A stretch of DNA of 64,000 nt from Anaeramoeba ignava (lineage: Eukaryota; Metamonada; Anaeramoebidae), in NCBI GenBank assembly GCA_028826165.1, contig JAPDFW010000063.1, forward strand, positions 992,001 to 1,056,000, given 5' to 3'. Position numbers and translations under genes: made by a program. Below are positions 33,882 to 48,045 of this stretch, in pieces (within the stretch, counting starts at the first letter, position 1; the number at the start of each line of letters is the position of its first letter). The notes below the pieces were generated by a model, which worked only from the letters and a program-made list of their open reading frames with translations, was not told where the DNA came from and did not search any database.

Positions 33882-34889
33882 ATGAGATACATAACCCTTT
33901 TCGCTATTCTTTTTGCTTTAGCAACATGCATGAATGACGAAATGCTTTTCAATCACTTCAAAAACAAATTCAATAAAAAATACAGCGCAGAAGAAGAAGC
34001 AATGCGATTCAAGATTTTCCAACAGAATTTAAGACACATTGAAGAACACAATTCTGGCGAATCTAGTTACAAATTAGGAATCACACAATTTGCAGACTTG
34101 ACCAACGCAGAATATCAACAACTCTATTTACGACCGATGAAAGTTAATCACGAAGTTCCAATTATAAGACACAAAGAATTACCAAAAGATGATCCAACTG
34201 ATTTGGATTGGAGAAAAAAAGGAGCAGTTACACCAATTAAGGATCAAGGAGGATGTGGATCATGCTGGGCATTCTCAACAACAGGAATGATTGAAGGCTG
34301 CACAGTTGTTGATAACACGACAGAAGGAGGACATGAATTGATTTCACTTTCTGAACAACAAATAGTGGATTGTGATAAAGAAAACGGTCAAGAAGGTTGC
34401 ACAGGCGGATATCCACATTATGCCATGGATTGGGTAACTTCCATCAATGGATTGTGCACAGAGAAAGCTTATCCCTACACTGGTGAAGATGATACCTGCA
34501 AGACAACTAAAGACCCAAAGTTTTGCACAGCTGCCTCTACTTTAGATAATCATTACGAAGTAACTGTAGGAGATGAAGGTGATCTTGAGACAAAATTAAT
34601 CAAATACGGACCCATTTCTGTTGCTATTGATGCATCAAGTTGGGACTTTGAACTCTATACTAGCGGTATTTACTTTGAAGATGGATGTTCAACTACTGAT
34701 TTGGATCATGCTGTCTTAGTTGTTGGTTATCACAATGAAGCAACTGTTAACAAGAGATATTGGATTGTTAAGAATTCTTGGGGCACTTCTTGGGGTATTC
34801 AAGGTTATATCTGGATGTCAAAGGATAGAGATAACAATTGCGGTATTGCTTCTGATGCTTGGTGGGGAACTGGATGCCATAATGTTTAA
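33882..34889 (+). CDS. Papain-family cysteine protease, longer variant (335 aa)
   Basis: Signal peptide MRYITLFAILFALATC, propeptide with ERFNIN pattern, then Cys128 ('[10 protein letters not shown]'), His276 ('DLDHAVLVVGY') and Asn298 ('KNSWGTSWG'). Insertions relative to the 316-aa forms lie at about 145-150 ('NTTEGG'), 168-172 and 208-215 ('TTKDPKFC', with an extra Cys), and at 286-291. It uses more varied codons and keeps the textbook active-site motifs, so it may represent the ancestral, single-copy member. It is adjacent to EMC3 in convergent orientation. Confidence 0.94.
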   Translation: MRYITLFAILFALATCMNDEMLFNHFKNKFNKKYSAEEEAMRFKIFQQNLRHIEEHNSGESSYKLGITQFADLTNAEYQQLYLRPMKVNHEVPIIRHKELPKDDPTDLDWRKKGAVTPIKDQGGCGSCWAFSTTGMIEGCTVVDNTTEGGHELISLSEQQIVDCDKENGQEGCTGGYPHYAMDWVTSINGLCTEKAYPYTGEDDTCKTTKDPKFCTAASTLDNHYEVTVGDEGDLETKLIKYGPISVAIDASSWDFELYTSGIYFEDGCSTTDLDHAVLVVGYHNEATVNKRYWIVKNSWGTSWGIQGYIWMSKDRDNNCGIASDAWWGTGCHNV

Positions 34890-35136
34890 ATTCCAAATTT
34901 CTTTTCCACTTTTTTTTTTAAATTCCAAATTTCTTTTCCACTTTTTTTTTTTAATTCCAAATTTCTTTTCCACTTTTTTTTTTTATCCGAAAACATGAAA
35001 ACTATTTTCGAGATTACTAAAAAAACACAATGAAAGAAAAGGAGAAAAGAATTCCTTTCTTTCTGAGCGAATCAAAATCAAATTTTTAAATTTATTTTTA
35101 ATTTTTTAATTTGAATTTTATTTTTTAATTTGAATT
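34890..35136. repeat. 3' flank of the 335-aa protease gene with a threefold 33-bp repeat
   Basis: The block AATTCCAAATTTCTTTTCCA plus a T-run occurs three times in tandem at 34889-34983. The rest is T/A-rich sequence between two convergent genes. No gene. Confidence 0.75.
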
Positions 35137-36165
35137 TTATTTATCCTTTTTCTTTTCTTTTTCATCTAAAATTGCAGTTTTCAAACCAAGAATTTCAAGT
35201 TCCGAATCAGCAACTGAGAATTTATGACTATACAATTGCAAATTTTCCTTTTCAGCAATTAGGAAGTTTGTAGGATCCCTAACACCACTCAAAGAAACAG
35301 GAGGAGGCATCATAGGAGTGCTTGTTGGCATTTTGCGAATTTTGGCAATTGGTGCGAAATAAGAATAAACAGTTTTTTTATCGAGCCAAACAGATATCAT
35401 GTCCACAACCCCGCGAAGCCCAAAGAAAACAAGGAAATACCACGAAAGACTGGATACATACGATGCATTGAGATACTTTAGATTAATCCCATATTGGAAC
35501 ATCTTTTTCAAGTTGTCACTTAACGGAAATGGAAATTTCACTGTGATTTTTTATCGTCCAATTGTAACATTCATAACCAAAGAAGAAAATATAAAAATGA
35601 TAAATAAAAATGTTTGCATTGAGTTTTATCAAACAGAAATATGCGGGTGCTTACCGACAATAAAGCCTTCAAAAAAGAAATTCACCCACGTCATTAAAAT
35701 GAATTGTGGCAATATGTTCGACAAATTTGATTTTAAACCCGGCATTAAAGATGTTGGATCGAAAAGTGGATTGACTGCCTTTTGAGCCGAACGATTCGAT
35801 AGAATGCCCTTTTGCGGCTCTGTGAGGTAATACTTCCTCATTTCATATGATTCTTTTGATATTAAATTTCCATTCAAACGCAATCGTGTCGACCGTTGGA
35901 TTGCTTGCATCTCTCGTATAGTCTCCTGTTTGTTTGTTTGCGCATTGTTTTTTTGTTCAGTAAAATTGTTCGTGCGTTTTTGATAATTTTCGTTTAGTTT
36001 TTTTTGTTCTTTTTGTGCGTATTTTTTTATTTCCTTTACCTTGGTTTCTTTTTTTGGATCAGTTTCAAATAATTTTAAGATATAGTTTTTGAGAATTCCG
36101 ACTAAAAAAATCACATAAACAAGGGGAAATAAAACCCAATTTTTTATTTGAGGATCTAATTTCAT
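35137..36165 (-). CDS. EMC3: ER membrane protein complex subunit 3
   Basis: Exon 1 is 35655..36165 and exon 2 is 35137..35540, joined in phase across a 114-nt intron with donor GTAAGC, giving 304 aa. The ATG at 36165 begins MKLDPQIKNWVLFPLVYVIF, the first membrane helix. Family landmarks: 'MRKYYLTEPQKGIL', 'DPTSLMPGLKSNLSNILPQFIL', 'FFFEGFIVVKFPFPL', 'YLNASYVSSLSWYFLVFFGLRG'. EMC3 belongs to the Oxa1/YidC-like insertases and forms the membrane-inserting groove of the EMC. The cytosolic loop after helix 1 is longer and more charged than the human one, with many Lys/Gln/Asn (residues 37-90). Confidence 0.93.
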
Positions 36166-36292
36166 CAATTAGAAAAGAAAAGAAAAGAAAAATAAAAAAA
36201 TAATAAATTTTTTTTTTTCATTTTTTATTTAAAAACACAAATAAAAGCAAAAGCAAAAATAAAAACAAAAATAAAAACAGACAGATTTTTAT
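36166..36292. promoter_or_regulatory. Divergent promoter region of EMC3 and selenophosphate synthetase
   Basis: 127 nt between two divergent start codons, with AAAAG repeats next to EMC3 and AAAAGC/AAAAAC repeats next to the synthetase gene. No distinct motif found. Confidence 0.4.
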
Positions 36293-39200
36293 ATGGAAAA
36301 ACAAAGTGGAAAGATGCGCTTGACATCCTTTACTGAAGTAAAAAACAAAACAATAACAAAACAATAACAAAACAATAACAAAACAAAAACAAATCAATAA
36401 CAAATCAATAACAAAACAATAAAAAATCAATAACAAATCAATAACAAAATAAAACAATAACAATACAAAAATAAATCAAAAACAAATCAATAATAAATCA
36501 ATAATAAAACAATATTCCTAAAACTCACACTTCAAATTTTATCACTTAATTCCAAATCAGATAAAAAAAATTTTTTTTTCTTTTGTTGTTTTTTTCAATC
36601 ACAACCTAAAATCAATTTATAATTATATTTACAATTAGATTTATAATTAAATTTATAATTAAATTTATAATTATATTTACAATTATATTTACAATTAGAT
36701 TTATAATTATATTTACAATTAAATTTATAATTAAATTTATAATTAAATTTATAATTAAATTTATAATTAAATCTATAATTAAATTTATAATTAAATTTAT
36801 AATTAAATCTATAATTAAATTTATAATTAAATTTATAATTATATTTATAATCAAATTTATAATTAAATTTATAACAAAATTTATAATTATATTTATAATT
36901 AAATTTATAATTATATTTACAATTATATTTATAATTATATTTACAATTATATTTATAATTAATCATTTTCATTCCTTTTCATTATCTCTATAAAATTAAA
37001 GATGAAAGGATGATCTTGCAAACTTCCACAAGATCGATTATTATCATATCTCGAAAATATCAAAACTCAAGGGGAAGATTCGAAGAAATCAGTTGATCCA
37101 ACAATGGATTGTTGTGTGGTTCCCCTTCAAATTCCAGGGTATTCATTAGTTCAAACAACAGATTTTTTCTTCCCATCAGTCAACGACTGCTATGTTCAAG
37201 GAAGAATAGCTGCTTGTAATGTTCTTTCAGATCTTTATGCAATGGGACTTACTCGTTGTGATAATATGCTTATGCTTTTGGGTGTTTGTACAGAAATGGA
37301 AGAAGAAGACCAAGATTATTCATCTCAGGAAATTATTCGTGGTTTTAATGGTATTTCCAACAATTTAATTTTGATTTAATTTTGGATTTAATTTTGATTT
37401 AATTTTAATTTAATTTTAATTTAATTTTAATTTAATTTTGGATTTAATTTTGATTTTGATTTAATTTTGATTTAATTTTGATTTAATTTTGATTTAATTT
37501 TAATTTAATTTTGATTTAATTTTGATTTAATTTTGATTTTAATTTTAATTTGATTTTAATTTTAATTATAATTTTAATTTTGATTTGATTTAATTTTGAT
37601 TTGATTTAAATTTTATTTTGATTTAATTTTGATTTAATTTTAATTTTGGATTTAATTTTGATTTTGATTTAATTTTGATTTAATTTTGATTTATTTTAAT
37701 TTTGATTTAATTTTGATTTAATTTTGATTTTGATTTAATTTTGATTTAATTTTAATTTTGGATTTAATTTTGATTTTGATTTAATTTTGATTTGATTTTG
37801 ATTTTGATTTAATTTTGAATTATTGGATTTAGATACTGCTAACGAAGCTGGAACACAAGTTCGTGGTGGTCAAACAACTTATAATCCTTGGCCTTTAATT
37901 GGAGGAGTTGCAACTGTAATATGTAAAGATGATGAAATTATACTTCCAGAAAATGCTCAACCAGGTGATAAAATCATCTTAACAAAACCACTTGGAACAC
38001 AAGTAAATTTAAAATTAAAATTAAAATTAAAATTAATTTTAAAATTAAAAATTAAAATTAAAATTAAAATTATAATTAAAAATCAAAATTATAATTAAAA
38101 TTATAATTAAAAATCAAAATTATAATTAAAATTATAATTAAAATTAAAATTATATAAAATTAAAAGATTACTAGCAGCATTCCAGATTTTCTCCGAGATA
38201 AAACAATGTGGTCTATTTTTGCCGAATTGTTAAAAGAAGAAGAAGCAGAAAAAGCAGCCAAAACAGGAGTTAAATCAATGAGCACCTTAAACAAAACAGC
38301 AGCAGAACTAATGAAAAAATATCACGCAACTTCAGCAACAGATGTTACAGGATTTGGATTTCTTGGGCATTCAAAAAATTTACTTGAAAACCAAAAAAAA
38401 GATGTTTCATTTGTAATGCACACACTTCCATGCATCAAATATACAAAGATCTTCGATGAAATGATGTTCTACGGTTTACAAGAAGGAACTGCAAAGGAAA
38501 CCTCTGGTGGATTACTTTTCACTTTACCAGCTGAAAATGCCCAAGCTTATATTGATGATTTCTTCAAAATTGAAGGTTATAAACCTTGGATTGTTGGTGA
38601 TGTTGTTGAAGGTAATTAATTTAATTTAATTTAATTTAATTTAATTTAATTTAATTTAATTTAATTTAATTTAATTTAATTTGATTTGATTTAATTTAAT
38701 TTGATTTGATTTAATTTGATTTAATTTAATTTAATTTAATTTGATTTGATTTGATTTAATTTAATTTAATTTAATTTAATTTAATTTAATTTAATTTAAT
38801 TTAATTTAATTTAATTTAATTTAATTTGATTTAATTTAATTTAATTTGATTTGATTTAATTTGATTTAATTTGATTTAATTTAATTTGATTTGATTTAAT
38901 TTAATTTGATTTGATTTGATAAATGATGATTTTTGTTAATGATGATTTTTTCTATCAAATTCTGAATCACTGGCAATTTGTTGAGAAAATAAAACTGAAA
39001 CATTTATCTTCATTCAATTTGATTTAATTTTATAAATATTTAATTTAATTTAATAAATATTTAATTTAATTTAATTTAATTTGATTTAATTTCATTTAAT
39101 TTAATTTAATTTAATTTAATTTAATTTGATTTAATTTGATTTAATTTAATTTGATTTAATTTAATAAATATTTAATTTGATTTAATTTAATTTAATTTAA

Positions 39201-39420
39201 TTTAATAAATATTTAATTTAATTTAATTTAATTTAATTTAATTTAATTTAATTTGATTTAATTTAATTTAATTTAATTTAATTTGATTTAATTTAATTTG
39301 ATTTGATTTGATTTAATTTAATTTAATTTAATAATTATTTTTTGATTTAATTTTATTTATATAGGAAAAAAAGAAGTTGTGATGGAAAACCTGAAAATTG
39401 AAGAGGTTTTATTTGATTAA
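36293..39420 (+). CDS. SEPHS2: Selenophosphate synthetase, selenocysteine-containing (SPS2 type), five exons
   Basis: Exons: 36293..36337, 37002..37350, 37833..38002, 38167..38611, 39365..39420. All junctions are GT-AG and in phase, giving 354 residues. Exon 1 encodes [15 protein letters not shown] and exon 2 continues MKG-[TGA]-SCKLPQ, matching the family start '(R)LTxFTELKG-U-GCKVPQ' with TGA 37011..37013 exactly at the catalytic Cys/Sec. Further landmarks: '[12 protein letters not shown]', '[17 protein letters not shown]', '[14 protein letters not shown]', 'ILTKPLGTQ', '[15 protein letters not shown]', '[10 protein letters not shown]'. The enzyme makes selenophosphate from selenide and ATP for Sec-tRNA synthesis. 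A SECIS hairpin lies downstream. The 15-codon first exon and the TGA would cause automated tools to truncate the gene. Confidence 0.93.
36338..37001 (+). repeat. SPS intron 1 with CAATAA and ATTTATAATTAA repeats
   Basis: Donor GTAAAAAAC, acceptor AATTAAAG. The first half is an AACAATAACAAA-type repeat. The second half (36610-36960) is a 12-mer ATTTATAATTAA array with C substitutions. Open frames across it (Tyr/Asn/Lys or Ile/Asn-rich) are repeat artefacts. Confidence 0.8.
37351..37832 (+). repeat. SPS intron 2, TTTAATTTTGA repeat
   Basis: 482 nt of ATTTAATTTTG-type units between GTATTT and GATTTAG. The flanking exons read [13 protein letters not shown] in phase. Confidence 0.85.
38612..39364 (+). 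repeat. SPS intron 4, TTTAA/TTTGA pentamer repeat
   Basis: 753 nt, donor GTAATTAAT and acceptor TTATATAG. Mostly ATTTA/ATTTG pentamers with one island of unique sequence at about 38921-39015. Without splicing the protein would stop two codons into the intron. Confidence 0.85.
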
Positions 39421-39563
39421 ACCAATTTTAATTTTAATTTTAATTTTAATTTAAATTTAAATTTTGATTTTAATTTTGATATTAACTTGATATGATATTC
39501 TCGCTCTTGTGGTTTATTAATCACAATTCAAACAATTTTTTTTAGCTCATTTACTTTTATTTT

Positions 39564-39634
39564 TTGTATTCTTACAATGAAGTTATTATTCTAAAATCAT
39601 TTTTATGATCAATAATAGCTGAAACAAGAAACAA
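39564..39634 (+). promoter_or_regulatory. SECIS element (type II) in the SPS 3' region
   Basis: A hairpin 144 nt after the stop codon. Lower stem: 39564-39567 plus 39569-39573 (TTGT, TTCTT) pair with 39626-39630 and 39631-39634 (AAGAA, ACAA). The quartet is TGAA at 39578-39581 opposite TGAA at 39620-39623. A 9-bp upper stem pairs GTTATTATT (39582-39590) with AATAATAGC (39611-39619), one G-U. AAA lies in the internal loop (39593-39595). An apical 5-bp ministem ATCAT/ATGAT has a TTTT loop. This is the complete layout of a type II eukaryotic SECIS, which directs Sec insertion at the upstream UGA. Confidence 0.88.
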
Positions 39635-39849
39635 GATTTAAAAGTAAATTTGAGCAATCTTTTTTTTTTCAATCTTTTTAAAAGGAAAATTCATTAAAAA
39701 AACTCTAAAAAATTTAATCAATTTTTCTTTTTAAAATTTTTCATTTAAACTTTTTCCGATTTTGAAAAAAAAAAATATCCAAAAAAAAATTTGATTGAAT
39801 TCAAATTGAAAAAGAAAAAGGAAAAAAGAAAGGAAAAAAGGAAAAAAAA
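39635..39849. other. Convergent intergenic region between SPS and NDR kinase
   Basis: A/T-rich with T-runs and AAAAGG-type runs. No gene or clear hairpin apart from the SECIS to its left. Confidence 0.5.
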
Positions 39850-42601
<2,752 letters not shown>

Positions 42602-42937
42602 TTTAAAAAAATGAAAAAGGAAAAAAAATGAAAAAATGAAAAAGGAAAAAAAAAAAAAGAAAAATGAAAAATGTTTTTTTTTTGGTTTGAATTGCTTTTT
42701 ATTTTTGATTTCATTGAAATTAAAAATAAAAAGAATGAAATTGTTTTATTCACTTATCATCAACTATTTTCCAAAAAAAGTCAAAAATTGAGGAAAGTGA
42801 ATAAAAGAAGAATTGAGTTTCATCATTATGAATTCAATTCAAATTTGTAAAAAGAAAAAGAAAAAGAAAAAGAAAAAGAAAAATCAAGTATTTGAGTTTT
42901 GTTTTGAAAATTTTTGGATTTTCAAATGTTTTTGGAT
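42602..42937. other. Intergenic region between NDR kinase 5' end and CP5 3' end
   Basis: GAAAAA-type runs, then a block containing TTCACTTATCATCAACTATT that also lies beside CP6, CP7 and CP8, and a GAAAAA hexamer tract (42850-42882). It is the source sequence of the duplicated unit edges downstream. No gene. Confidence 0.6.
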
Positions 42938-43888
42938 TTAGAGATTGTGACAACCACTTCCATACCAAGCTTGAGTAGCAAGACCACAAGTGTTTTGTCC
43001 ATATTCCATCCAAATATAACCACTAAGTCCCCATGAAGTTCCCCATGAATTTTTGACAATCCAATATGGTGGGTTAGCATCAGTGTTATATCCAACAATA
43101 AGAATAGCATGATCTAATTGTGTTTGTGAGCAATCATCTCCACTATAAACACCACCATTGTAGTTCATAAAACCATCACCAGAAGCATCAACAGCAATTG
43201 AAATTGGTCCTTTAGATTGGATTTCATTCATCATTTGAGTTTCACTTGAATATTGAGCATGCGAATTCAAAGTTGTAACTGAATTGCAAGATGATGATTG
43301 GCAAGATTGATCATAAGCAACATAAGGATAATCTTGTTCTGAACAAAGTCCACCATTTTGAGTAACCCATTCCATAGCTTGATATGGCCAACCTCCACTA
43401 CATCCATAACCACCATTATCACAATCAACAATTTCTTGTTCGGAAAGTGAGATTAATGAACCTCCATCAGCAACTGTACATCCTTCAATCATTCCTGTTG
43501 TTGAGAATGTCCAACATGATCCACATTGTCCTTGATCTTTAATTGGTGTAACTGCTCCATGATCAACCCAATTAAATTGTCCTCCAACAATTTGAACTTT
43601 TTCTTGTGCTCTTGGTGCAACTTCATATTGAATTGGAGATAAGTACTTTTGTTGATATTCTTTATTGGTTAAATCTGTAAATTGATTGACTCCCATTGTG
43701 TAACTGTGATCACCTGCATTGTGTTCTCGAATTCTCTTTAAGTTTCCTTGGAAAATTTTGAATCTCATTGCTTCTTCATTTGCAGTGTATCTCTTGTTGA
43801 ATTTGTTTTTGAAATGATTGAAAAGCATTCTGTCATTGGTGCAAGATGCAACCAAAACTAAAATTGCAAAAATAACAATGAATTTCAT
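42938..43888 (-). CDS. Papain-family cysteine protease CP5 (family B)
   Basis: 316 aa, with Cys125 ('CGSCWTFS'), His260 ('LDHAILIVGY'), Asn280 ('KNSWGTSWG') and signal peptide MKFIVIFAILVLVASC. It is almost identical to CP7 except for residues 87-90 (QYEV here, KMLV in CP7) and Glu/Ala at 173. It is the first protease of the second expansion, tail-to-head with the NDR kinase. Confidence 0.94.
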   Translation of the reverse strand: MKFIVIFAILVLVASCTNDRMLFNHFKNKFNKRYTANEEAMRFKIFQGNLKRIREHNAGDHSYTMGVNQFTDLTNKEYQQKYLSPIQYEVAPRAQEKVQIVGGQFNWVDHGAVTPIKDQGQCGSCWTFSTTGMIEGCTVADGGSLISLSEQEIVDCDNGGYGCSGGWPYQAMEWVTQNGGLCSEQDYPYVAYDQSCQSSSCNSVTTLNSHAQYSSETQMMNEIQSKGPISIAVDASGDGFMNYNGGVYSGDDCSQTQLDHAILIVGYNTDANPPYWIVKNSWGTSWGLSGYIWMEYGQNTCGLATQAWYGSGCHNL

Positions 43889-43970
43889 TGAATTTTTTTT
43901 AAAAAAGAATTGAAAAAAAAAAAGATTGAAAAAAAAAGAATGAATTTTTTATTTTTATTTTTGGATTTCA

Positions 43971-43994
43971 TTTAAATTATTTTTTTGCCTGCGT
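43971..43994 (-). promoter_or_regulatory. GCAGGC box upstream of CP5
   Basis: On the minus strand the sequence ACGCAGGCAAAAAAATAATT lies 83 nt or more before the ATG. The same box, with one substitution, stands upstream of CP4, CP6 and CP7. Candidate promoter element; function not shown. Confidence 0.5.
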
Positions 43995-44439
43995 TTTAGA
44001 TTTAATTGATCAATTATTTTTCTATTTATTTTTATTCTTTTTATTTAAAAAATTATTTTGAAAGTTTAATTCCATCAAATTTATTAATTAATTCCAAAAT
44101 TGGATAGTTCAGTTTAAATTTAGATCATAAAATTAAGTCATTTTATTTTTTCAATTTAGATAATTAATAAAATTGAAATAAATGTTTTAATAATATATTA
44201 TTTATTATTTAAAATTTTATTTTCCTTATTAATTATTATTGAAGATTTAGTTAATTTTTAATTTTCTTGAAACGTATCAAAAAAAATTTTTTTATTTTTT
44301 CTTTTTTGATCAACAAAAAAATCAAAAAAAAAAAGGAATTTAAATAAAAAATTGATATCTCCAAATTTAAAACCTTTTTATTTTATAACTTTTATTAAAT
44401 TTAACTTACTTATTTTTGTTAAAATAAATTTAAAGAAAG

Positions 44440-46850
44440 TTGGATAAATTAAATCCAATTTTAATTTAAATTTATTTATTATTTTAAATTAATTTATTAA
44501 ATAATAAACAGATAAATTAATTTAAATTAAATAGATCTATTAATTTTAATAGGAATTATTTATTAATTTAATTATAAATTATTTCAATTTAATTAATAAA
44601 TTGAAAATTGGATAAAATATTTTAATTTAAATTTATTTATTATTTTAAAATTAATTTATTAAATAATAAACAGATAAATTAATTTAAATTAAATAGATAT
44701 ATTAATTTTAATATAAATTACTTATTAATTTAATTATAAATTATTTTAATTTTGATTAATAAATTGAAAATCGGATAAAATATTTTGATTTAAATTTATT
44801 TATTATTTTAAATTAAATTATTAAATAATAAACAAATAAATTAATTTAAATTAAATAGATCTATTAATTTTAATATAAATTACTTATTAATTTAATTATA
44901 AATTATTTTAATTTGATTAATAAATTGAAAATTGAATAAAATATTTTGATTTAAATTTATTTATTATTTTAATAGGAATTATTTATTAATAAACAAATAA
45001 ATTAATTTAAATTAAATAGATAATTTTAATAGGAAACTTATTAATTTTAAGGAATTACTTATTTTTGATTTAATTTAATTTTAAATAAAAATTATTTTAA
45101 TTTAATTAATAAATTGAAAATCGGATAAAATATTTTGATTTAAATTTATTTATTATTTTAAATAAAATTATTAATTAATAAACAGATAAATTAATTTAAA
45201 TTAAATATATCTATTAATTTTAATAGGAATTACTTATTAATTTAATTATAAATTATTTTAATTTAATTAATAAATTGAAAATTGGATAAAATATTTTTAA
45301 TTTAAATTTATTTATTATTTTAAATTAATTTATTAATTAATAAATAGATAAATTAATTTAAATTAAATATATCTATTAATTTTAATATAAATTATTTATT
45401 AATTTAATTATAAATTATTTTAATTTTATTAATAAATTGAAAATTGAATAAAATATTTTGATTTAAATTTATTTATTATTTTAAATTAATTTATTTATTA
45501 ATAAACATATAAATTAATTTAAATTAAATATATCTATTAATTTTAATAGGAATTGTTTATTAATTTAATTATAAATTATTTTAATTTTATTAATAAATTT
45601 AAAATTGAATAAAATATTTTAATTTAAATTTATTTATTATTTTAATAGGAATTATTTATTAATAAACAGATAAATTAATTTAAATTAAATATATCTATTA
45701 ATTTTAACAGGAATTATTTATTAATTTAATTATAAATTATTTTAATTTTATTAATAAATTGAAAATTGAATAAAATATTTTAATTTAAATTTATTTATTA
45801 TTTTAAATTAAATTTATTAATGATAAACACATAAATTATTTTAAATTAAATAGATCTATTAATTTTAATAGGAATTGTTTATTAATTTAATTATAAATTA
45901 TTTTAATTTTATTAATAAATTGAAAATTGAATAAAATATTTTAATTTAAATTTATTTATTATTTTAAATTAAATTATTAATTAATAAACAGATAAATTAA
46001 TTTAAAATAAATAGATCTATTAATTTTAATAGGAATTATTTATTAATTTAATTATAAATTATTTTAATTTTATTAATAAATTGAAAATTGGATAAAATAT
46101 TTTAATTTAAATTTATTTATTATTTTAAATAAAATTATTAAATAATAAACAGATAAATTAATTTAAATTAAATATATCTATTAATTTTAATATAAATTAT
46201 TTATTAATTTAATTACAAATTATTTTAATTTTATTAATAAATTGAAAATCGGATAAAATATTTTAATTTAAATTTATTTATTATTTTAAATTAAATTTAT
46301 TTATTAATAAACAAATAAATTAATTTAAATTGAATAAATCTATTAATTTTAATATAAATTATTTATTAATTTAATTATAAATTATTTTAATTTTAATTAA
46401 TAAATTGAAAATCGGATAAAATATTTTGATTTAAATTTATTTATTATTTTAAATTAAATTTATTTATTAATAAACAGATAAATTAATTTTAAATTGAATA
46501 GATCTATTAATTTTAATATAAATTATTTATTAATTTAATTATAAATTATTTCAATTTAATTAATAAATTGAAAATCGGATAAAATATTTTAATTTAAATT
46601 TATTTATTATTTTAAATAAAATTATTAAATAATAAACAGATAAATTAATTTAAATTGAATAGATCTATTAATTTTAATATAAATTATTTATTAATTTAAT
46701 TATAAATTATTTTAATTTAATTAATAAATTGAAAATCGGATAAAATATTTTAATTTAAATTTATTTATTATTTTAAATTAAATTATTAAATGATAAACAG
46801 ATAAATTATTTTAAATTAAATAGATCTATTAATTTATTTATTAATATTTT
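44440..46850. repeat. Satellite array S3, copy in unit 1, about 160-bp period
   Basis: The anchor TTGAAAATTGGATAAAATAT recurs near 44601, 44764, 44924 and 45274 with spacing near 160. One irregular unit of about 190 bp lies at 44924-45114. Units contain AACAGATAAATTAATTTAAA and GATCTATTAATTTTAATAGG. No coding potential. Confidence 0.88.
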
Positions 46851-48041
46851 TGGATAAGTGTTCTTATTCTAAAAAATATTTACTAAAAAATAAATAAAAA
46901 AAGAAATTTTTGTTTAAATTGGATTTGTTTTGTTAATTTATTCTTTAATCATAATTTAATAAGATTTGATTTTTTCTTTCTTCTATTATTCAAATATTTT
47001 ATATAATTTTAAACTAATTTTCTTATATTATCTTGTATTATCTTATTTTTTTTTTGAACAAATTTTTGGAATCATAAAAAAATAAAATAATATTTTTCTT
47101 TTTAATAAATAAAAAATTTCGAAAACACTAAATTAATAAAGCAAAAGAATCTATTCAAAATTTATTTACTGAACAAATTATAAAAAGAGATTTTCTTGAA
47201 CTTTTCAAATAAGAATGCTTCAAATAAATAATCAAATTCAAAATCAAAATCAAATTCAAAATCAAAATCAAAATCAAAATCAAAATCAAAATCAAATTCA
47301 AATTCAAAATCAAAATCAAAATCAAAATCAAAATCAAATTCAAAATTAAAATCAAAATCAAAATCAAAACCAAATTCAAAATCAAAATCAAAATCAAATT
47401 CAAATCCAAAATCAAATTCAAAATCAAAATCAAAATCAAAATCAAAATCAAAATCAAAATCAAAATCAAAATCAAAATCAAAATCAAAAATCAAAATCAA
47501 AATCAAAATCAAAATTCAAAATCAAAAATCAAAATCAAAATCAAAAAAATCAAAATTAAAAATCAAAATCAAAAATCAAAATCAAAATCAAATTCAAAAT
47601 CAACTGTTTTGTTGAAAAATCAAAGGAAAATTTCTTTCCGCTCAAATTCAAAATCCTTTTGAAAGAGGAAATTTTGGGAGGAAAAATCAAAAAAGAATCA
47701 AATTCAAATTCAAATTCAAAATCAAATTCAAAATTAAGATCAAGAAATGAATATTTTCACACTCAATAAAAAAGAACATTACATTATATTTTCTATTAGA
47801 AAGAAATTAGATGAAAAAATAGAAAGAAATGAATACTAGAAGGAATATTTGATAGATTCAAATCTAAAATTGATTCAAGAAAAAGAAGAGAATTACAAAA
47901 GAATTTCTCTCAAAGAAATCTAAATTTGAAAATTTTAGATTATCATCTTAATTTTGAATTGCAGAATAATAATAATATTATTTTATTATTTCTTCTTGAT
48001 AATTTCCCTTTTTTATTAATGAAAGGAATAATTTATGAATT
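46851..48041 (+). pseudogene. Decayed ORF with CAAAAT tract, copy in unit 1
   Basis: After GGATAAGTGTTCTTATTCTA comes a T-rich leader, a region corresponding to MKNFENTKLIKQKN in the sister unit (start ATG lost here), a CAAAAT/CAAATT tract (47220-47740) and a frame MNIFTLNKKEHYIIFSIRKK with a TAG. A one-base deletion then breaks the LIQEKEENYKR frame. Three copies share the same TAG, so the gene was probably already broken before duplication. Product unknown. Confidence 0.45.
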
Positions 48042-48045
48042 TTAA

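Noticed and set aside
35399-35785. 128-codon plus-strand frame
   Set aside because: It is antisense to EMC3 exons and its intron.
36595-36972. Tyr/Asn/Lys-rich open frame on the minus strand
   Set aside because: It is the 12-mer repeat in SPS intron 1.
37002-37103. TGA at 37011 as evidence for a UGA=Trp genetic code
   Set aside because: TGA ends three other genes in sensible places, tryptophans are TGG throughout, and the position is the known Sec site with a SECIS downstream.
47155-47512. Ile/Leu- and Asp/Phe-rich open frames on the minus strand
   Set aside because: They are CAAAAT repeat translations; several frames are open at once and none is conserved between units.
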